A stretch of 64,000 bases of DNA from Parvibaculum sp. (GCA_002694985.1 NZNS01000005.1:124001-188000), one strand, 5' to 3'. Shown: positions 53,080 through 62,585, counted from the stretch's first letter. The notes: generated by a model not told the origin, from the letters alone. Translations and numbers: made by a program.

Positions 53080-55098
53080 ATGGACCTCAAGGACACGACC
53101 GGCGAAAAGGAAGCCGTGCCCGCGAAGGAGACATCCGCAAAGTCAAAACCACGCGGGAAAAAATCCGCTGCCGCCAAGGCTTCCGCCGCTTCATCGAAAC
53201 CCGCAAAATCCCGGAAGAAGGCCGCCGCCCGCCCCGTCCCGGCGCCTGCACCGGAAACGTCCGCGCCCCAAAAATCGGAAACAGCAAAGCCCGCCGCGGC
53301 AGCCGATAGTCATGATTTTGTCATGCCGGATCTCGGCCGTCTCGCGGTCAATCTCCTGCATGCGGCGAACCTCGGCCAGAAGGCCGCGCGCCAGTTGATG
53401 CAGACCGGCGATTCGACCGGCGATGCGAGCCACGCCATCCACGACCTCCAGCGCGTCGGCAAGACGCTGATGGATGTTGCCGCGAGCTACATGCGCAATC
53501 CCGCCAAGGTCATCGAGGCGCAGACCGCCCTCTTCGAAGGCTATCTCGACCTCGCATCCAACATCACGCGACGCCTCCTTGGCGAAGATGTAAAACCCGT
53601 CGCCAGCCCGAGCCGGAGCGACAAGCGTTTTCGCGATCCCGACTGGCACGAAAATATCGTCTTCGATCTGATGAAACAGTCCTATCTGCTCACCAGCAAG
53701 TGGCTGACGGAGCGCGTGCGCAACGCCGAAGATATCGACCAGCACACGCGCGAAAAGGCCGACTTCTATGTCCGTCAGATGGCGAATGCCATCTCGCCCT
53801 CGAACTTCCTTTTCACCAATCCTGAAATCCTGCGCACCACCCTCGCCACCAATGGCGAGAACCTTGTCGCCGGTATGGAACATCTGCTCGAAGACATCGA
53901 GCGCGGCCATGGCCATATCCAGATACAGCAGACGGATATGTCCGCCTTCACGCTCGGCGAGAACATCGCGACCACACCCGGCAAGGTCATCTACCAGAAC
54001 GACCTGATGCAGCTCATCCAGTACGAGCCGACGACGGAGCAGGTCTACAAGCGCCCGCTCGTCATCTTCCCTCCCTGGATCAACAAATATTACATCCTCG
54101 ATCTCTCCCCCGAAAAATCACTGATCAAGTGGTGCCTCGACAAGGGCTATACGGTCTTCATCGCAAGCTGGGTGAACCCGGATGCGCGCCTCGCGCTCAA
54201 GACCTTCGAGGACTACATGTATGAGGGCGTCTATGCGGCGCTCGACGCGGTGGAAAAGGCGACCGGCGAAAAGGAAGTGAACGCCGTCGGTTATTGCATC
54301 GGCGGTACACTGCTCGCCTGTTCGCTCGCCCATATGGCGCAGCGCGGCGACACCCGCATCAAATCGGCGACCTTCCTCGTCACGCAGGTCGATTTCACCG
54401 AGGCCGGTGAACTCAAGGTCTTCATCGACGAGGAACAGATTTCCGAAATCGAACAGCAGATGCACGAAGAGGGCGGCTATCTGAAGGGCTCGACGATGAC
54501 CTCGACCTTCAACATGCTGCGCTCGAACGACCTGATCTGGAACTACGTCGTCAACAATTACCTGCTCGGCCGCGAGCCGATGCCCTTCGACATCCTCTAC
54601 TGGAACGCGGATGCAACGCGCCTGCCCTCCGCCATGCATGTCTTCTATCTGCGCGAATGCTATCTCGAAAACAAACTCGCCGAAGGGCGCATGGTTCTCG
54701 GCGGCGAGGAGCTGCATCTCGACAAGGTGAAGATCCCCGTCTACCTCCAGTCGAGCCGCGAGGATCACATCTCGCCCTATAACTCCGTATACAAAGCAAC
54801 CAGGCTCTTCGGCGGTCCCGTCCGCTTCATCTGTGCGGGCTCGGGCCATATCGCGGGCGTCATCAATCCGCCCTCCAGCGGCAAATACAACCACTGGACG
54901 AATGACGAGCTGCCCGATACGCCCGACGAATGGTTCAAGGGCGCATCCGACCACAAGGGCTCCTGGTGGCCCGACTGGGAACAATGGCTGTCTGAAAAAT
55001 CCGGCGACCTCGTCCCCGCCCGCAAACCCGGCAGCGGCAAACTCAAGGTGCTCGAAGACGCGCCGGGGTCATACGTGCTGGTGAAATCGGAAGACTGA
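53080..55098 (+). CDS. phaC: Class I poly(3-hydroxyalkanoate) synthase
   Basis: 672 residues. The first 75 are a low-complexity lysine/alanine/proline tail. The N-terminal PhaC domain follows (FRDPDWHENIVFDLMKQSYLLTSKWL). The alpha/beta-hydrolase core has the lipase-like box VGYCIGGTLLACSLA with the catalytic cysteine (about 406), the aspartate region VYLQSSREDHISPYNS and the histidine region GSGHIAGVINPPSSGKYNHW. It polymerises hydroxyacyl-CoA on granules. The N-terminal tail makes it longer than the usual 560-600 residues. No phasin or PhaR gene is seen nearby. Confidence 0.95.
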   Translation: MDLKDTTGEKEAVPAKETSAKSKPRGKKSAAAKASAASSKPAKSRKKAAARPVPAPAPETSAPQKSETAKPAAAADSHDFVMPDLGRLAVNLLHAANLGQKAARQLMQTGDSTGDASHAIHDLQRVGKTLMDVAASYMRNPAKVIEAQTALFEGYLDLASNITRRLLGEDVKPVASPSRSDKRFRDPDWHENIVFDLMKQSYLLTSKWLTERVRNAEDIDQHTREKADFYVRQMANAISPSNFLFTNPEILRTTLATNGENLVAGMEHLLEDIERGHGHIQIQQTDMSAFTLGENIATTPGKVIYQNDLMQLIQYEPTTEQVYKRPLVIFPPWINKYYILDLSPEKSLIKWCLDKGYTVFIASWVNPDARLALKTFEDYMYEGVYAALDAVEKATGEKEVNAVGYCIGGTLLACSLAHMAQRGDTRIKSATFLVTQVDFTEAGELKVFIDEEQISEIEQQMHEEGGYLKGSTMTSTFNMLRSNDLIWNYVVNNYLLGREPMPFDILYWNADATRLPSAMHVFYLRECYLENKLAEGRMVLGGEELHLDKVKIPVYLQSSREDHISPYNSVYKATRLFGGPVRFICAGSGHIAGVINPPSSGKYNHWTNDELPDTPDEWFKGASDHKGSWWPDWEQWLSEKSGDLVPARKPGSGKLKVLEDAPGSYVLVKSED

Positions 55099-55100
55099 CG

Positions 55101-56012
55101 ATGGCCTTTACCAAGTGGTCGGACATCAATCCAGATGCAAAGAGAATATTGCGACCGGACTTAGGGCTACGAGACTGGGATGCTTTCAACAGTGATGAGA
55201 AGCTGATCTTCATCAAACACCTGCACAACTCGCGATGGCTAAAGTCTGACCATCGAACCTACTTGGCTCTGCAGAATCTCAATCAAGCTTACAAAACAAG
55301 GAACCTTTGCCCGAATCTTCTTACCCACGGCGGACCCCACAAGGGCGACCGCTACGGGCAACGCGTCTCCTCCTGTTGCACTACAGTTGCGGAAAACGAT
55401 GCTTTTCTGATTATGAGTCTAGAATCTAGCGATGTCTTTTATGAACTAATTTCGTTCTACGCAGAGGTGCTAACCAAGGACAGCGACAAGGAAACAATTC
55501 AGCGCTTCTGTCGCTGCATCAACGATCTTTCAGAACAATTTGGGCTGAATATCGTCCTAACCCCAACTTCCATTCTACCGCGGCAAGAGAGAAAAATTAC
55601 TACACAAATATATGAACCAGCACTTCAGGTGCTAGCCGATGCAAAGTGGAAGGAAGTAAGTCGCGAATTAGCTGACGCTTTTGAAGATTTTCAGAGGGGC
55701 ACCCCAGATAGCTACAGCAATTGCATCACTCATGCTGTCACCGCTATCCAAGCTTTTCTGCAAGTCCTTGTTCATGGAAAAACAGGAAAAGGGGACATCA
55801 GCCCACTTCTAGCGACCGCGAGTTCGCAGGGCTTGATACCCCACGACGTGTTCTCTCAGAAAATATTGCGAGATATTCAAAGCGCGTTGATGGCTGAGCG
55901 ACAAGCCAAGGGAGATCCCCATCCAAAAGCGGAGTATGCGGACCGAAAAGCGGCTCTTCTCGTTCTGAATATAACGATGGTCTTTCTCCAACATTGCCTG
56001 CAAGAAAGCTAA
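55101..56012 (+). CDS. Abi_C/HEPN-like hypothetical protein, atypical base composition
   Basis: 303 residues starting two bases after the phaC stop. Stretches I counted are 42-48% GC against about 62% around it, and codon use differs, so it looks acquired. The N-terminal 100 residues (DWDAFNSDEKLIFIKHLHNS, LQNLNQAYKTRNLCPNLLTH) are not recognised. The C-terminal 90 (HAVTAIQAFLQVLVHGKTGK, then GDPHPKAEYADRKAALLVLN) resemble the Abi_C/HEPN-type C-terminal domain of abortive-infection-like proteins, in which GDxH and an alpha-helical tail are conserved. A phage-defence role is a hypothesis only. Confidence 0.6.
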   Translation: MAFTKWSDINPDAKRILRPDLGLRDWDAFNSDEKLIFIKHLHNSRWLKSDHRTYLALQNLNQAYKTRNLCPNLLTHGGPHKGDRYGQRVSSCCTTVAENDAFLIMSLESSDVFYELISFYAEVLTKDSDKETIQRFCRCINDLSEQFGLNIVLTPTSILPRQERKITTQIYEPALQVLADAKWKEVSRELADAFEDFQRGTPDSYSNCITHAVTAIQAFLQVLVHGKTGKGDISPLLATASSQGLIPHDVFSQKILRDIQSALMAERQAKGDPHPKAEYADRKAALLVLNITMVFLQHCLQES

Positions 56013-56062
56013 AGCACGGAGACGGAGACATTGAACACGTTGCAGGTTCATCTTCCCGCAAT

Positions 56063-56178
56063 CCCTTCGCCAAAATCCTCTCTGCGTCTTCGCCACATCG
56101 TCCCACCCTCCCTCAAGGGGAGGGTGGCAGCGAAGAAGCACCTGCGCCCGTCCCGCGCAAACCCCTTCGCCAAAATCC
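56063..56178. repeat. Direct 16-bp repeat and hairpin in the island flank
   Basis: CCCTTCGCCAAAATCC occurs at 56063-56078 and again, exactly 100 bases later, at 56163-56178. Between them CCACCCTCCC (56103-56112) and GGGAGGGTGG (56118-56127) form a 10-bp hairpin. This looks like a small repetitive intergenic element; no gene is apparent in 56013-56253. Confidence 0.65.
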
Positions 56179-56253
56179 CCACTCGGCAGACTCGCCCCAA
56201 CCGGCTAGCTTCCCTCCGCCGCCATCCCGCGGCCCTGCCGGAGCCCGCCCACC

Positions 56254-56400
56254 TTGTCCCTGACCGTCACCCTCGCCGTCCTCGCCTCCGTCCTGCTCCA
56301 CGCAAGCTGGAACGCCCTCGTCAAAACCGGCGCCGACCGCCTCATGATGATGGGCTGGATCGCGGCGGCGATCGTCGCCGCCGGCGTTATATTATTGAAG
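56254..56400 (+). pseudogene. N-terminal remnant of an EamA/DMT-family permease
   Basis: A TTG-started frame reads SLTVTLAVLASVLLHASWNA, then ALVKTGADRLMMMGW and IAAAIVAAGVILL, which is the first helix pair of EamA-type transporters (the LLHASWNALVK signature). After about 47 residues the similarity stops, and the frame runs into the antisense of argC. Only one and a half of ten helices remain, so this is a deletion remnant. Confidence 0.65.
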
Positions 56401-56409
56401 GTTTGCCCC

Positions 56410-57363
56410 CTACAGATTCACGCCCAGCGCCTCATCCGCGCCGATCATGATATTGAGGCACTGCACCGCCTGCCCCGACGCGCCCTTGCCGAGATTGTCG
56501 AGCAGCGCCATCAGCCGCGCCTGTTTCGTCTTCGGATTGCCGAAAACGAAAAGCTTCAGCTCATTCGTGCCGTTGAGCTGCTCCGGGTCGAGCTTCGTCG
56601 TCGCCGCGATCTCGTCTTCCGGCGCAACCGAGACGAAGCGTTGTCCGTCATAGGCTTCGGCCAGCGTTTCATGTAGCGCAACCACCTCCGGCTCGCCCGG
56701 CAGCGCCCAGAGCTGCAACGGCACCTCCACAATCATGCCCTGCGCATAGCGCCCGACATTCGGCGTGAAGAGCGGCGGGTTCTGGAGCCCCATATTCTTC
56801 TGCATTTCCGGCACATGCTTGTGCGCGAGCGACAGCGCATAGGCCCGGTAGGCTTCCTTCGTGTGCCCCGGCGCATCGGTATCCTCGAACTCGGCAATCA
56901 TCTGTTTGCCGCCGCCCGAATAGCCCGACACCGCGTTCACCGTCAGCGGCCAGCCCTCGGGCACAAGCCCGGCATCGACCAGCGGCTTCACCAGCGCAAT
57001 CGCCCCCGTCGGATAGCAGCCCGGATTGGTGACGCGGCTCGCGCCCGAGATCACCTGCCGCTGTGCGGACGACATCTCCGGAAAACCGTAGACCCAGCCA
57101 TCGGCGACGCGATGCGCCGTCGAGGCGTCGATCACCCGCGTGCGCGCATTCTCGATCAGCGACACGGCTTCTTTTGCGGCATCGTCCGGCAGGCACAGGA
57201 TCACGATGTCGGCCTCGTTCAGCGCTTCCTTTCGCGCGCCCGCATCCTTGCGCTTCGCCTCGCCCAGCGAAATGAAATCGAGATCGTCGCGGCCATTGAG
57301 CCGCGCCCGGATCTGCAATCCCGTCGTCCCCGCTTCGCCGTCGATGAAAACTTTTGTCACCAT
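56410..57363 (-). CDS. argC: N-acetyl-gamma-glutamyl-phosphate reductase
   Basis: 317 residues from the ATG at 57363, with GGAG seven bases upstream; another ATG lies two codons earlier. KVFIDGEAGTTGLQIRARLNGR and ASRVTNPGCYPTGAIALVKPLVDAGLV, which holds the catalytic cysteine, identify the short ArgC type 2. It carries out the third step of arginine synthesis. It lies behind the rpsI terminator. Confidence 0.95.
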   Translation of the reverse strand: MVTKVFIDGEAGTTGLQIRARLNGRDDLDFISLGEAKRKDAGARKEALNEADIVILCLPDDAAKEAVSLIENARTRVIDASTAHRVADGWVYGFPEMSSAQRQVISGASRVTNPGCYPTGAIALVKPLVDAGLVPEGWPLTVNAVSGYSGGGKQMIAEFEDTDAPGHTKEAYRAYALSLAHKHVPEMQKNMGLQNPPLFTPNVGRYAQGMIVEVPLQLWALPGEPEVVALHETLAEAYDGQRFVSVAPEDEIAATTKLDPEQLNGTNELKLFVFGNPKTKQARLMALLDNLGKGASGQAVQCLNIMIGADEALGVNL

Positions 57364-57374
57364 GACCATTCTCC

Positions 57375-57413
57375 AAAAACAAAAAAGGCGCTTCGTGCAA
57401 AACGAAGCGCCTT
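57375..57413 (-). terminator. Rho-independent terminator of rplM-rpsI
   Basis: On the minus strand AAGGCGCTTCGT-TTTGC-ACGAAGCGCCTT is a perfect 12-bp stem with a 5-nt loop, followed by TTTTGTTTTTGG. It lies just after the rpsI stop and just before argC. Confidence 0.93.
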
Positions 57414-57435
57414 CTTCGAGAACCCGTGAAAGGGA

Positions 57436-57939
57436 TCAGCGCTTCGAGAACTGGAAGCTGCGGCGGGCCTTCGCCTTGCCGTACTTCTTGCGTTCGACCA
57501 CACGGCTGTCGCGCGTGAGGAAGCCTTCCTTCTTGAGCACGCCGCGCAGTTCCGGCTCGTAATAGGTCAGTGCGCGCGACAGGCCATGACGGATCGCGCC
57601 CGCCTGACCCGAGAGACCGCCGCCCGTCACCGTCGCGGTGATGTCGTACTGGTTCTCGCGCGCCGCAACGACGAGCGGCTGATTGAGGATCATGCGCAGA
57701 ACAGGCCGCGCAAAATAGACTTCAAGGTCGCGGCCATTGATCTTGATGCGGCCGGAGCCCGGCTTGATCCAGACGCGGGCAACCGCGTTCTTGCGCTTGC
57801 CGGTCGCATAGGCGCGACCGAACTTGTCGAGCTTCTGAACGGCGGGCACGGCGTTCGCATCCGGTGTCGAGACCGGAGCAGCGGCCTCGGTGCCTTCCAT
57901 CGCGTCCTTCAGGCCTTCGAGCGTGGTTGTTTCGGACAT
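57436..57939 (-). CDS. rpsI: Ribosomal protein S9
   Basis: 167 residues. [27 protein letters not shown] begins the conserved body, with ISTRD-like and [23 protein letters not shown] inside, ending in the universal [16 protein letters not shown]. The 40-residue N-terminal extension is typical of alphaproteobacteria. It is translated after rplM with a two-base gap. Confidence 0.98.
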   Translation of the reverse strand: MSETTTLEGLKDAMEGTEAAAPVSTPDANAVPAVQKLDKFGRAYATGKRKNAVARVWIKPGSGRIKINGRDLEVYFARPVLRMILNQPLVVAARENQYDITATVTGGGLSGQAGAIRHGLSRALTYYEPELRGVLKKEGFLTRDSRVVERKKYGKAKARRSFQFSKR

Positions 57940-57941
57940 GA

Positions 57942-58406
57942 TTATGCGATCCTGACGTTCTTGCGGTTCTTGGCAGCGAAGTCGAGCTTCACGGGCTGCT
58001 GCGCCTCATGCGGATGCTCGGCACCCGCATAGATGTGGAGATGCGACAGCTGCTGGCGGCCAAGCGGGCCGCGCGGGATCATCCGCTTCACGGCGAGCTC
58101 GAGAACGCGCTCCGGGAAACGGCCTTCGAGAATGCGCTTCGGGCTCGTTTCCTTGATGCCGCCGGGGTGGCCCGTGTGGCGGTAGTAGCGCTTGTCGTCA
58201 TACTTCTTGCCGGTGAGCGCGACTTTGCCCGCGTTCACGATGATGACATGGTCTCCGCAATCCATGTGGGGCGTGTAGGTGACCTTGTGCTTGCCGCGAA
58301 GAATATTCGCGACATGCGACGCAAGGCGGCCCACGACGACGCCTTCGGCGTCGATCACGATCCACTTCTTTTCGATTTCGGAGGCTTTCGCGGAATAGGT
58401 CTTCAT
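57942..58406 (-). CDS. rplM: Ribosomal protein L13
   Basis: 154 residues. [62 protein letters not shown] and [39 protein letters not shown] are the full L13 pattern. First gene of the rplM-rpsI operon. Confidence 0.98.
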   Translation of the reverse strand: MKTYSAKASEIEKKWIVIDAEGVVVGRLASHVANILRGKHKVTYTPHMDCGDHVIIVNAGKVALTGKKYDDKRYYRHTGHPGGIKETSPKRILEGRFPERVLELAVKRMIPRGPLGRQQLSHLHIYAGAEHPHEAQQPVKLDFAAKNRKNVRIA

Positions 58407-58483
58407 TGCGAAAAATCCTGGGCGTCTGCAAATCTGGATAGGACAGCCCCTCCCTTGAAGGAGAGCCGTCCGGTTCGGCGCTG

Positions 58484-58512
58484 CTTCTAGGGACTCAGGC
58501 CCTCCCTGTCAA
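58484..58512 (-). promoter_or_regulatory. Putative sigma-70 promoter of rplM-rpsI
   Basis: On the minus strand a perfect -35 TTGACA (58512-58507) is followed after exactly 17 bases by TAGAAG (58489-58484). This gives an untranslated leader of roughly 70 bases before rplM. Confidence 0.65.
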
Positions 58513-58588
58513 CAACATTGAACCGGCACCCCGCGCAAAAAACGCTTTATTCGCAGGCTTTTACGAATGGGGTATCCAGTTACCTCAC

Positions 58589-59026
58589 TTAAGTCCTTGG
58601 CGGTATCGAATAGGTGCAGCTCGCATGGGCGACCGGCCCGCTCATGCCCTCCTGGCTGAGCTCGACCGCTCCCACCGCCAGCACCCGGCCGAGCTTCATC
58701 AGCCGTGCTTCCGCCAGAATATCGGCCTGTTCCGGCCGCCGCATGAAGTCGATATGCAGGCTCGTGGTGACTGCCAGCGCCACCGGCCCGATATGCGCCA
58801 GCACCGCCGCATACATCGCATAATCCGCCAGCGCCATCATGGCCGGGCCTGAAATCGTGCCGCCGGGGCGCAGGTTCTTTTCCGAAAAGCCGAGCCTCAG
58901 CCGCGCAAATCCGGGCCCCACGGCGTCGATCCGGGTCGTATCGGCCCCCATCCGCATCTGAGGGAACTCGCGCTCCATGAAGGTTTCCAGCTCCTCCACG
59001 CTCATGACTGGCTTCAATTCGGCCAC
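58589..59026 (-). CDS. PaaI-family hotdog thioesterase
   Basis: 145 residues. RPGGTISGPAMMALADYAMYAAVLAHIGPVALAVTTSLHIDFMRRPEQADILAEARLMKLGRVLAVGAVEL contains the hotdog helix with GGTISGPAMMALAD in place of HGG. It is clearly different from the thioesterase at 23781. It lies alone, 182 bases from rplM on the same strand. Substrate unknown. Confidence 0.85.
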   Translation of the reverse strand: MAELKPVMSVEELETFMEREFPQMRMGADTTRIDAVGPGFARLRLGFSEKNLRPGGTISGPAMMALADYAMYAAVLAHIGPVALAVTTSLHIDFMRRPEQADILAEARLMKLGRVLAVGAVELSQEGMSGPVAHASCTYSIPPRT

Positions 59027-59135
59027 TGGCCCCTCCCCGTTTTTCGTTTTGCCGCTTTTACCTCACCCCCCCCGCACCACGACAAAAACCGCGGCACACG
59101 GTAAAAATACGCTTTTACAGGCGGAGGGTGGCATC

Positions 59136-59684
59136 ATGACGACACTGCGCACTGAACGGCTGATCCTGCGGCCCTGGAAGGACGCCGACTTTGCGCCCTT
59201 CGCCGCCATGTCGGCTGACCCGCAGGTGATGGAGCATTTTCCCGCAACGCTCGACCGGGCCGCCTCCGACAATGTCGCCTCGATCCTGAAATCCGATCTG
59301 GACATCATGGGCTTCGGCTTCTGGGCTCTGGAGCTGCCCGGCGCCGCGCCCTTTATCGGCTTCACCGGCATCCGTCCCGTCATCTTCCATGCCCCCTTCG
59401 TGCCCGCCCCGCCCGCGCAAGCCGTCGAAATCGGCTGGCGTCTCGCGCCCGCCCATTGGGGCAAGGGCTACGCGACAGAAGCCGCCCGCGCCGCTCTGGC
59501 ACATGGCTTTGGCGCATTGGGGCTCTCCGAAATCGTCTCCTTCACCACGACCACAAACCTTCGCTCGCAAGCCGTCATGCAACGCCTCGGCATGACGCAT
59601 GACGAAGCGGACGATTTCGATCACCCGAACCTGCCGGATGGCCACCCGCTCAAACGCCACGTGCTTTACCGGCTGAGAAAATAA
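59136..59684 (+). CDS. GNAT-family acetyltransferase, RimJ/RimL-like
   Basis: 182 residues from the ATG at 59136 with GCGGAGG upstream. TERLILRPWKDADFAPFAAMSADPQVMEHFP is the RimJ-type opening. VEIGWRLAPAHWGKGYATEAARAALAHGF holds the acetyl-CoA loop (GKGYAT), and EIVSFTTTTNLRSQAVMQRLGMTH the conserved tail. The target (protein N-terminus or small molecule) is not known. Confidence 0.9.
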   Translation: MTTLRTERLILRPWKDADFAPFAAMSADPQVMEHFPATLDRAASDNVASILKSDLDIMGFGFWALELPGAAPFIGFTGIRPVIFHAPFVPAPPAQAVEIGWRLAPAHWGKGYATEAARAALAHGFGALGLSEIVSFTTTTNLRSQAVMQRLGMTHDEADDFDHPNLPDGHPLKRHVLYRLRK

Positions 59685-59694
59685 GACAGCAATG

Positions 59695-59722
59695 TCATTG
59701 CCGGACTTGCCCCGGCAATCCA
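59695..59722. repeat. REP-like palindromic unit
   Basis: GTCATTGCCGG-ACTTGCC-CCGGCAATCCA: stem TTGCCGG/CCGGCAA (59698-59704 and 59712-59718) inside a GTCA...TCCA frame shared with units at 61050, 61136, 62482 and 62586. Confidence 0.7.
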
Positions 59723-59781
59723 CCTGACTCTCCCTCGTCCCCCCGCTATGCTCCCTGAAAAGAAGCCGAAGGGAAAGCATC

Positions 59782-60597
59782 ATGAGCCAGACAGCGAAAG
59801 AGCCCGCCGAGCCCGTTCTGATCCGCAAGAACGCAAATGGCGTCGCAACGCTCACCATGAACCGCCCGAAGCAGAGGAACAGCCTCTCCGAAGAACTGAT
59901 GCGTGCCCTCACCGCCGAACTCGAGTCCATCAGCCAGGACGCCTCCATCCGCGCCGTCATCCTCGCAGGCGCCGGTCCCGGCTTCTGCGCCGGCCACGAC
60001 CTGAAGGAACTCACCGCCGCCCGCGCGAGCGAAGATCGCGGCCGCGCTTTCTTCCAGAAGACGATGCAGCTTTGCAGCACGCTCATGCAGGCCATCGTCA
60101 ATTGCCCCAAGCCCGTCATTGCCCGCGTGCACGGCATCGCCACGGCGGCAGGCTGCCAGCTCGTCGCGAGCTGCGATCTCGCGGTCGCGGCGGAAGAAGC
60201 AAAATTCGCCACGCCCGGCGTCAATATCGGCCTCTTCTGCTCGACGCCGATGGTCGCCCTCTCGCGCAATGTCACGCGCAAGCACGCGATGGAAATGCTG
60301 CTGACCGGCGAGATGATCCCGGCTGCCCGCGCGCACGAAATGGGCCTGGTGAACCGCGTCGTGCCGCAAGAGGAACTCGACGCCGCCGTCTCGCATTTCG
60401 CAGGCATCATTTCGTCGAAATCCGCCCTTACCGTCTCCATCGGCAAACAGGCATTCTACGAACAGCTCGAAAAGCCGCTCGCTGCGGCTTACGACTACGC
60501 AAGCGAAGTCATGGTGAAGAACATGCTCGCCCGCGACGCGGAAGAAGGCATCGGCGCCTTCATCGAAAAGCGCCAACCGAAATGGGAAGACAGATGA
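59782..60597 (+). CDS. Enoyl-CoA hydratase/isomerase family protein
   Basis: 271 residues of the crotonase fold. [21 protein letters not shown] opens the protein. [19 protein letters not shown] is the first oxyanion-hole loop. [50 protein letters not shown] is the second. Instead of two catalytic glutamates the second loop has GLFCSTP, so hydratase activity is not certain. It overlaps the next gene by four bases. Confidence 0.9.
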   Translation: MSQTAKEPAEPVLIRKNANGVATLTMNRPKQRNSLSEELMRALTAELESISQDASIRAVILAGAGPGFCAGHDLKELTAARASEDRGRAFFQKTMQLCSTLMQAIVNCPKPVIARVHGIATAAGCQLVASCDLAVAAEEAKFATPGVNIGLFCSTPMVALSRNVTRKHAMEMLLTGEMIPAARAHEMGLVNRVVPQEELDAAVSHFAGIISSKSALTVSIGKQAFYEQLEKPLAAAYDYASEVMVKNMLARDAEEGIGAFIEKRQPKWEDR

Positions 60598-61010
60598 GTG
60601 AAGCAGAAGCAGGCGACGTCGAACACATCCTGAAGAACACGAAGACGATCGCTCTTGTCGGCGCGAGCGCAAACCCCGCGCGCGACAGTCACGAGGTCAT
60701 GCTTTTCCTCCAGTCGAAAGGCTACCGCGTCATCCCGGTCAATCCGGGTCTGGCGGGCAAGGATCTGAACGGCGAAAAGGTTTATGCGTCACTTCGCGAC
60801 ATCCCGGAGAAGATCGATATGGTCGATGTTTTCCGAAATTCCGAAGCCGCAGGCCCCGTCGCCGACGAAGCCGTCGAGGCAGGAGCAAAATATGTCTGGA
60901 TGCAGCTCGGTGTCGTGAACGAGGAAGCCGCCGGGCGCGCCCGCGCGGCGGGTCTGCGCGTCGTCATGAACCGCTGTCCGAAAATCGAAATGCCGAGGCT
61001 CGGGATGTAG
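60594..61010 (+). CDS. CoA-binding protein, YccU type
   Basis: 138 residues. [59 protein letters not shown] is the Rossmann CoA-binding fold. [36 protein letters not shown] and MNRCPKIE finish the family pattern. It is coupled to the enoyl-CoA hydratase gene by an ATGA overlap, suggesting shared CoA-related work. Biochemical role unknown. Confidence 0.9.
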   Translation: MSEAEAGDVEHILKNTKTIALVGASANPARDSHEVMLFLQSKGYRVIPVNPGLAGKDLNGEKVYASLRDIPEKIDMVDVFRNSEAAGPVADEAVEAGAKYVWMQLGVVNEEAAGRARAAGLRVVMNRCPKIEMPRLGM

Positions 61011-61049
61011 GAGACTCTTTTCGAACTCTGCCGGCCCCACACATTCAGT

Positions 61050-61161
61050 GTCATCCCGGCGAAAGCCGGGAACCAAGGGCGTCGAGACATCCGACGAACA
61101 GCACAATTTGAAATCCTGATCCGCCGACAGGCACATGGACCCCGGCCTCCGCCGGGGTGAC
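61050..61161. repeat. Pair of REP-like units in opposite orientation
   Basis: The left unit GTCATCCCGGCGAAAGCCGG (61050-61069, continuing GAACCA) and the right unit, read on the minus strand as GTCACCCCGGCGGAGGCCGG (61161-61142, continuing GGTCCA), are two copies of the same palindrome facing each other across about 60 bases. This is a BIME-like arrangement between the CoA-binding gene and metY. Confidence 0.75.
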
Positions 61162-61186
61162 GAGAAAGAAAACCAGAGAGGCAATC

Positions 61187-62461
61187 ATGACCGACCGTAA
61201 ATTCGACACCCTCGCCATCCATGCAGGCGCGCAGCCCGACCCCACCACCGGCGCGCGCACCACACCCATCTATCAGACGACCTCTTTCGTCTTCGATGAT
61301 GTCGATCATGCTGCCTCGCTTTTCGGCCTTCAGGCTTTCGGCAACATCTACACCCGTATCACCAATCCGACGACCGCCGTACTGGAAGAGCGTGTCGCCG
61401 CGCTCGAAGGCGGCACGGCCGCGCTCGCCGTCGCCTCGGGCCATGCCGCCCAGATGATCGTCTTCCACACCATGCTGGAACCGGGCGATCATTTCGTCGC
61501 CGCCAGACAGCTCTATGGCGGCTCGATCAACCAGTTCGGTCACGCCTTCAAGAAGTTCGGCTGGGAAGTCGACTGGGCGGATGTGACGGACCTCGCCGCG
61601 GTCAAGGCCGCCATCGGCCCGAAGACCAAAGCCATCTTCATCGAAAGCCTCGTAAACCCCGGCGGCATCGTCACCGACATTGCGGGCATCGCGAAAATCG
61701 CGCATGAGGCGGGCATTCCCCTCATCGTCGACAACACGCTTGCCTCGCCCTATCTCTGCCAGCCGTTCAGCCACGGCGCGGATATCGTCGTCCATTCGGC
61801 AACGAAATTCCTCGGCGGCCACGGCAATTCCATGGGCGGCATCATCGTCGATAGCGGCAAGTTCGACTGGTCGAAGGACGGCAAGTACCCGACGCTCTCC
61901 GAGCCCTGCCCCTCCTATAACGGCCTCAAGATTCACGAGACCTTCGGCCCCATCGCCTTCGCCATCGCCTGCCGTGTGCTCGGCCTGCGTGATCTCGGTC
62001 CGGCCATCTCGCCCTTCAACGCCTTCATGATCCTGACCGGCATCGAAACGCTGCCGCTGCGCATGCAGAAGCACTGCGACAACGCACTCAAGGTGGCGAA
62101 ATTCCTGAAGAGCCACCCCAAGGTCTCATCGGTGTCCTATTCCGGCCTCGAAGACGACCCGTCCCATGCGCTGATGAAGAAATATTCGCCCAAGGGCGGG
62201 GGTGCCCTCCTCACCTTCAGCCTCAAGGACGGTTATGACGCGGGCGTGAAGATCGTGAGCAAGGTCCAACTGCTCAGCCATCTCGCCAATCTCGGCGATA
62301 CGCGCAGCCTCATCATCCACCCGGCCTCGACGACACATCGTCAGTTGACGGATGAACAGAAAAAGGCTGCTGGCGCGGGCCCCGATGTTGTCCGCCTCTC
62401 CGTTGGCATCGAGGATGCTGACGACATCATCGCCGACCTCGACCAGGCCCTGAAGGCGTAA
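61187..62461 (+). CDS. metY: O-acetylhomoserine sulfhydrylase
   Basis: 424 residues from the ATG at 61187. FDTLAIHAGAQPDPTTGARTTPIYQTTSFVF, YTRITNPTTAVLEERVAALEGG and VVHSATKFLGGHGNSMGGIIVD with the PLP lysine show the Cys/Met enzyme fold. The long C-terminal region ending VRLSVGIEDADDIIADLDQAL and the NSMGG motif fit the MetY group, which joins sulfide and O-acetylhomoserine to homocysteine. Confidence 0.9.
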   Translation: MTDRKFDTLAIHAGAQPDPTTGARTTPIYQTTSFVFDDVDHAASLFGLQAFGNIYTRITNPTTAVLEERVAALEGGTAALAVASGHAAQMIVFHTMLEPGDHFVAARQLYGGSINQFGHAFKKFGWEVDWADVTDLAAVKAAIGPKTKAIFIESLVNPGGIVTDIAGIAKIAHEAGIPLIVDNTLASPYLCQPFSHGADIVVHSATKFLGGHGNSMGGIIVDSGKFDWSKDGKYPTLSEPCPSYNGLKIHETFGPIAFAIACRVLGLRDLGPAISPFNAFMILTGIETLPLRMQKHCDNALKVAKFLKSHPKVSSVSYSGLEDDPSHALMKKYSPKGGGALLTFSLKDGYDAGVKIVSKVQLLSHLANLGDTRSLIIHPASTTHRQLTDEQKKAAGAGPDVVRLSVGIEDADDIIADLDQALKA

Positions 62462-62481
62462 GGGCGGTTTTCAAACATTCT

Positions 62482-62510
62482 GTCACCCCCGGGCTCGCCC
62501 CGGGGGTCCA
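62482..62510. repeat. REP-like palindromic unit
   Basis: GTCACCCCCGGG-CTCG-CCCCGGGGGTCCA: an 8-bp GC stem inside the GTCA...TCCA frame, 20 bases after metY. Confidence 0.7.
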
Positions 62511-62585
62511 GAAGTCGCCATCGGGCGGCGTCCCTCTTCGCACGACACTTACGTGCGCCCCCCCGTCAATCCCTCACCCCAATCC

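Noticed and set aside
55101..56012. Calling the gene a proven defence system
   Set aside because: Only a weak C-terminal resemblance and composition support this; no second component, toxin motif or neighbouring defence genes are visible.
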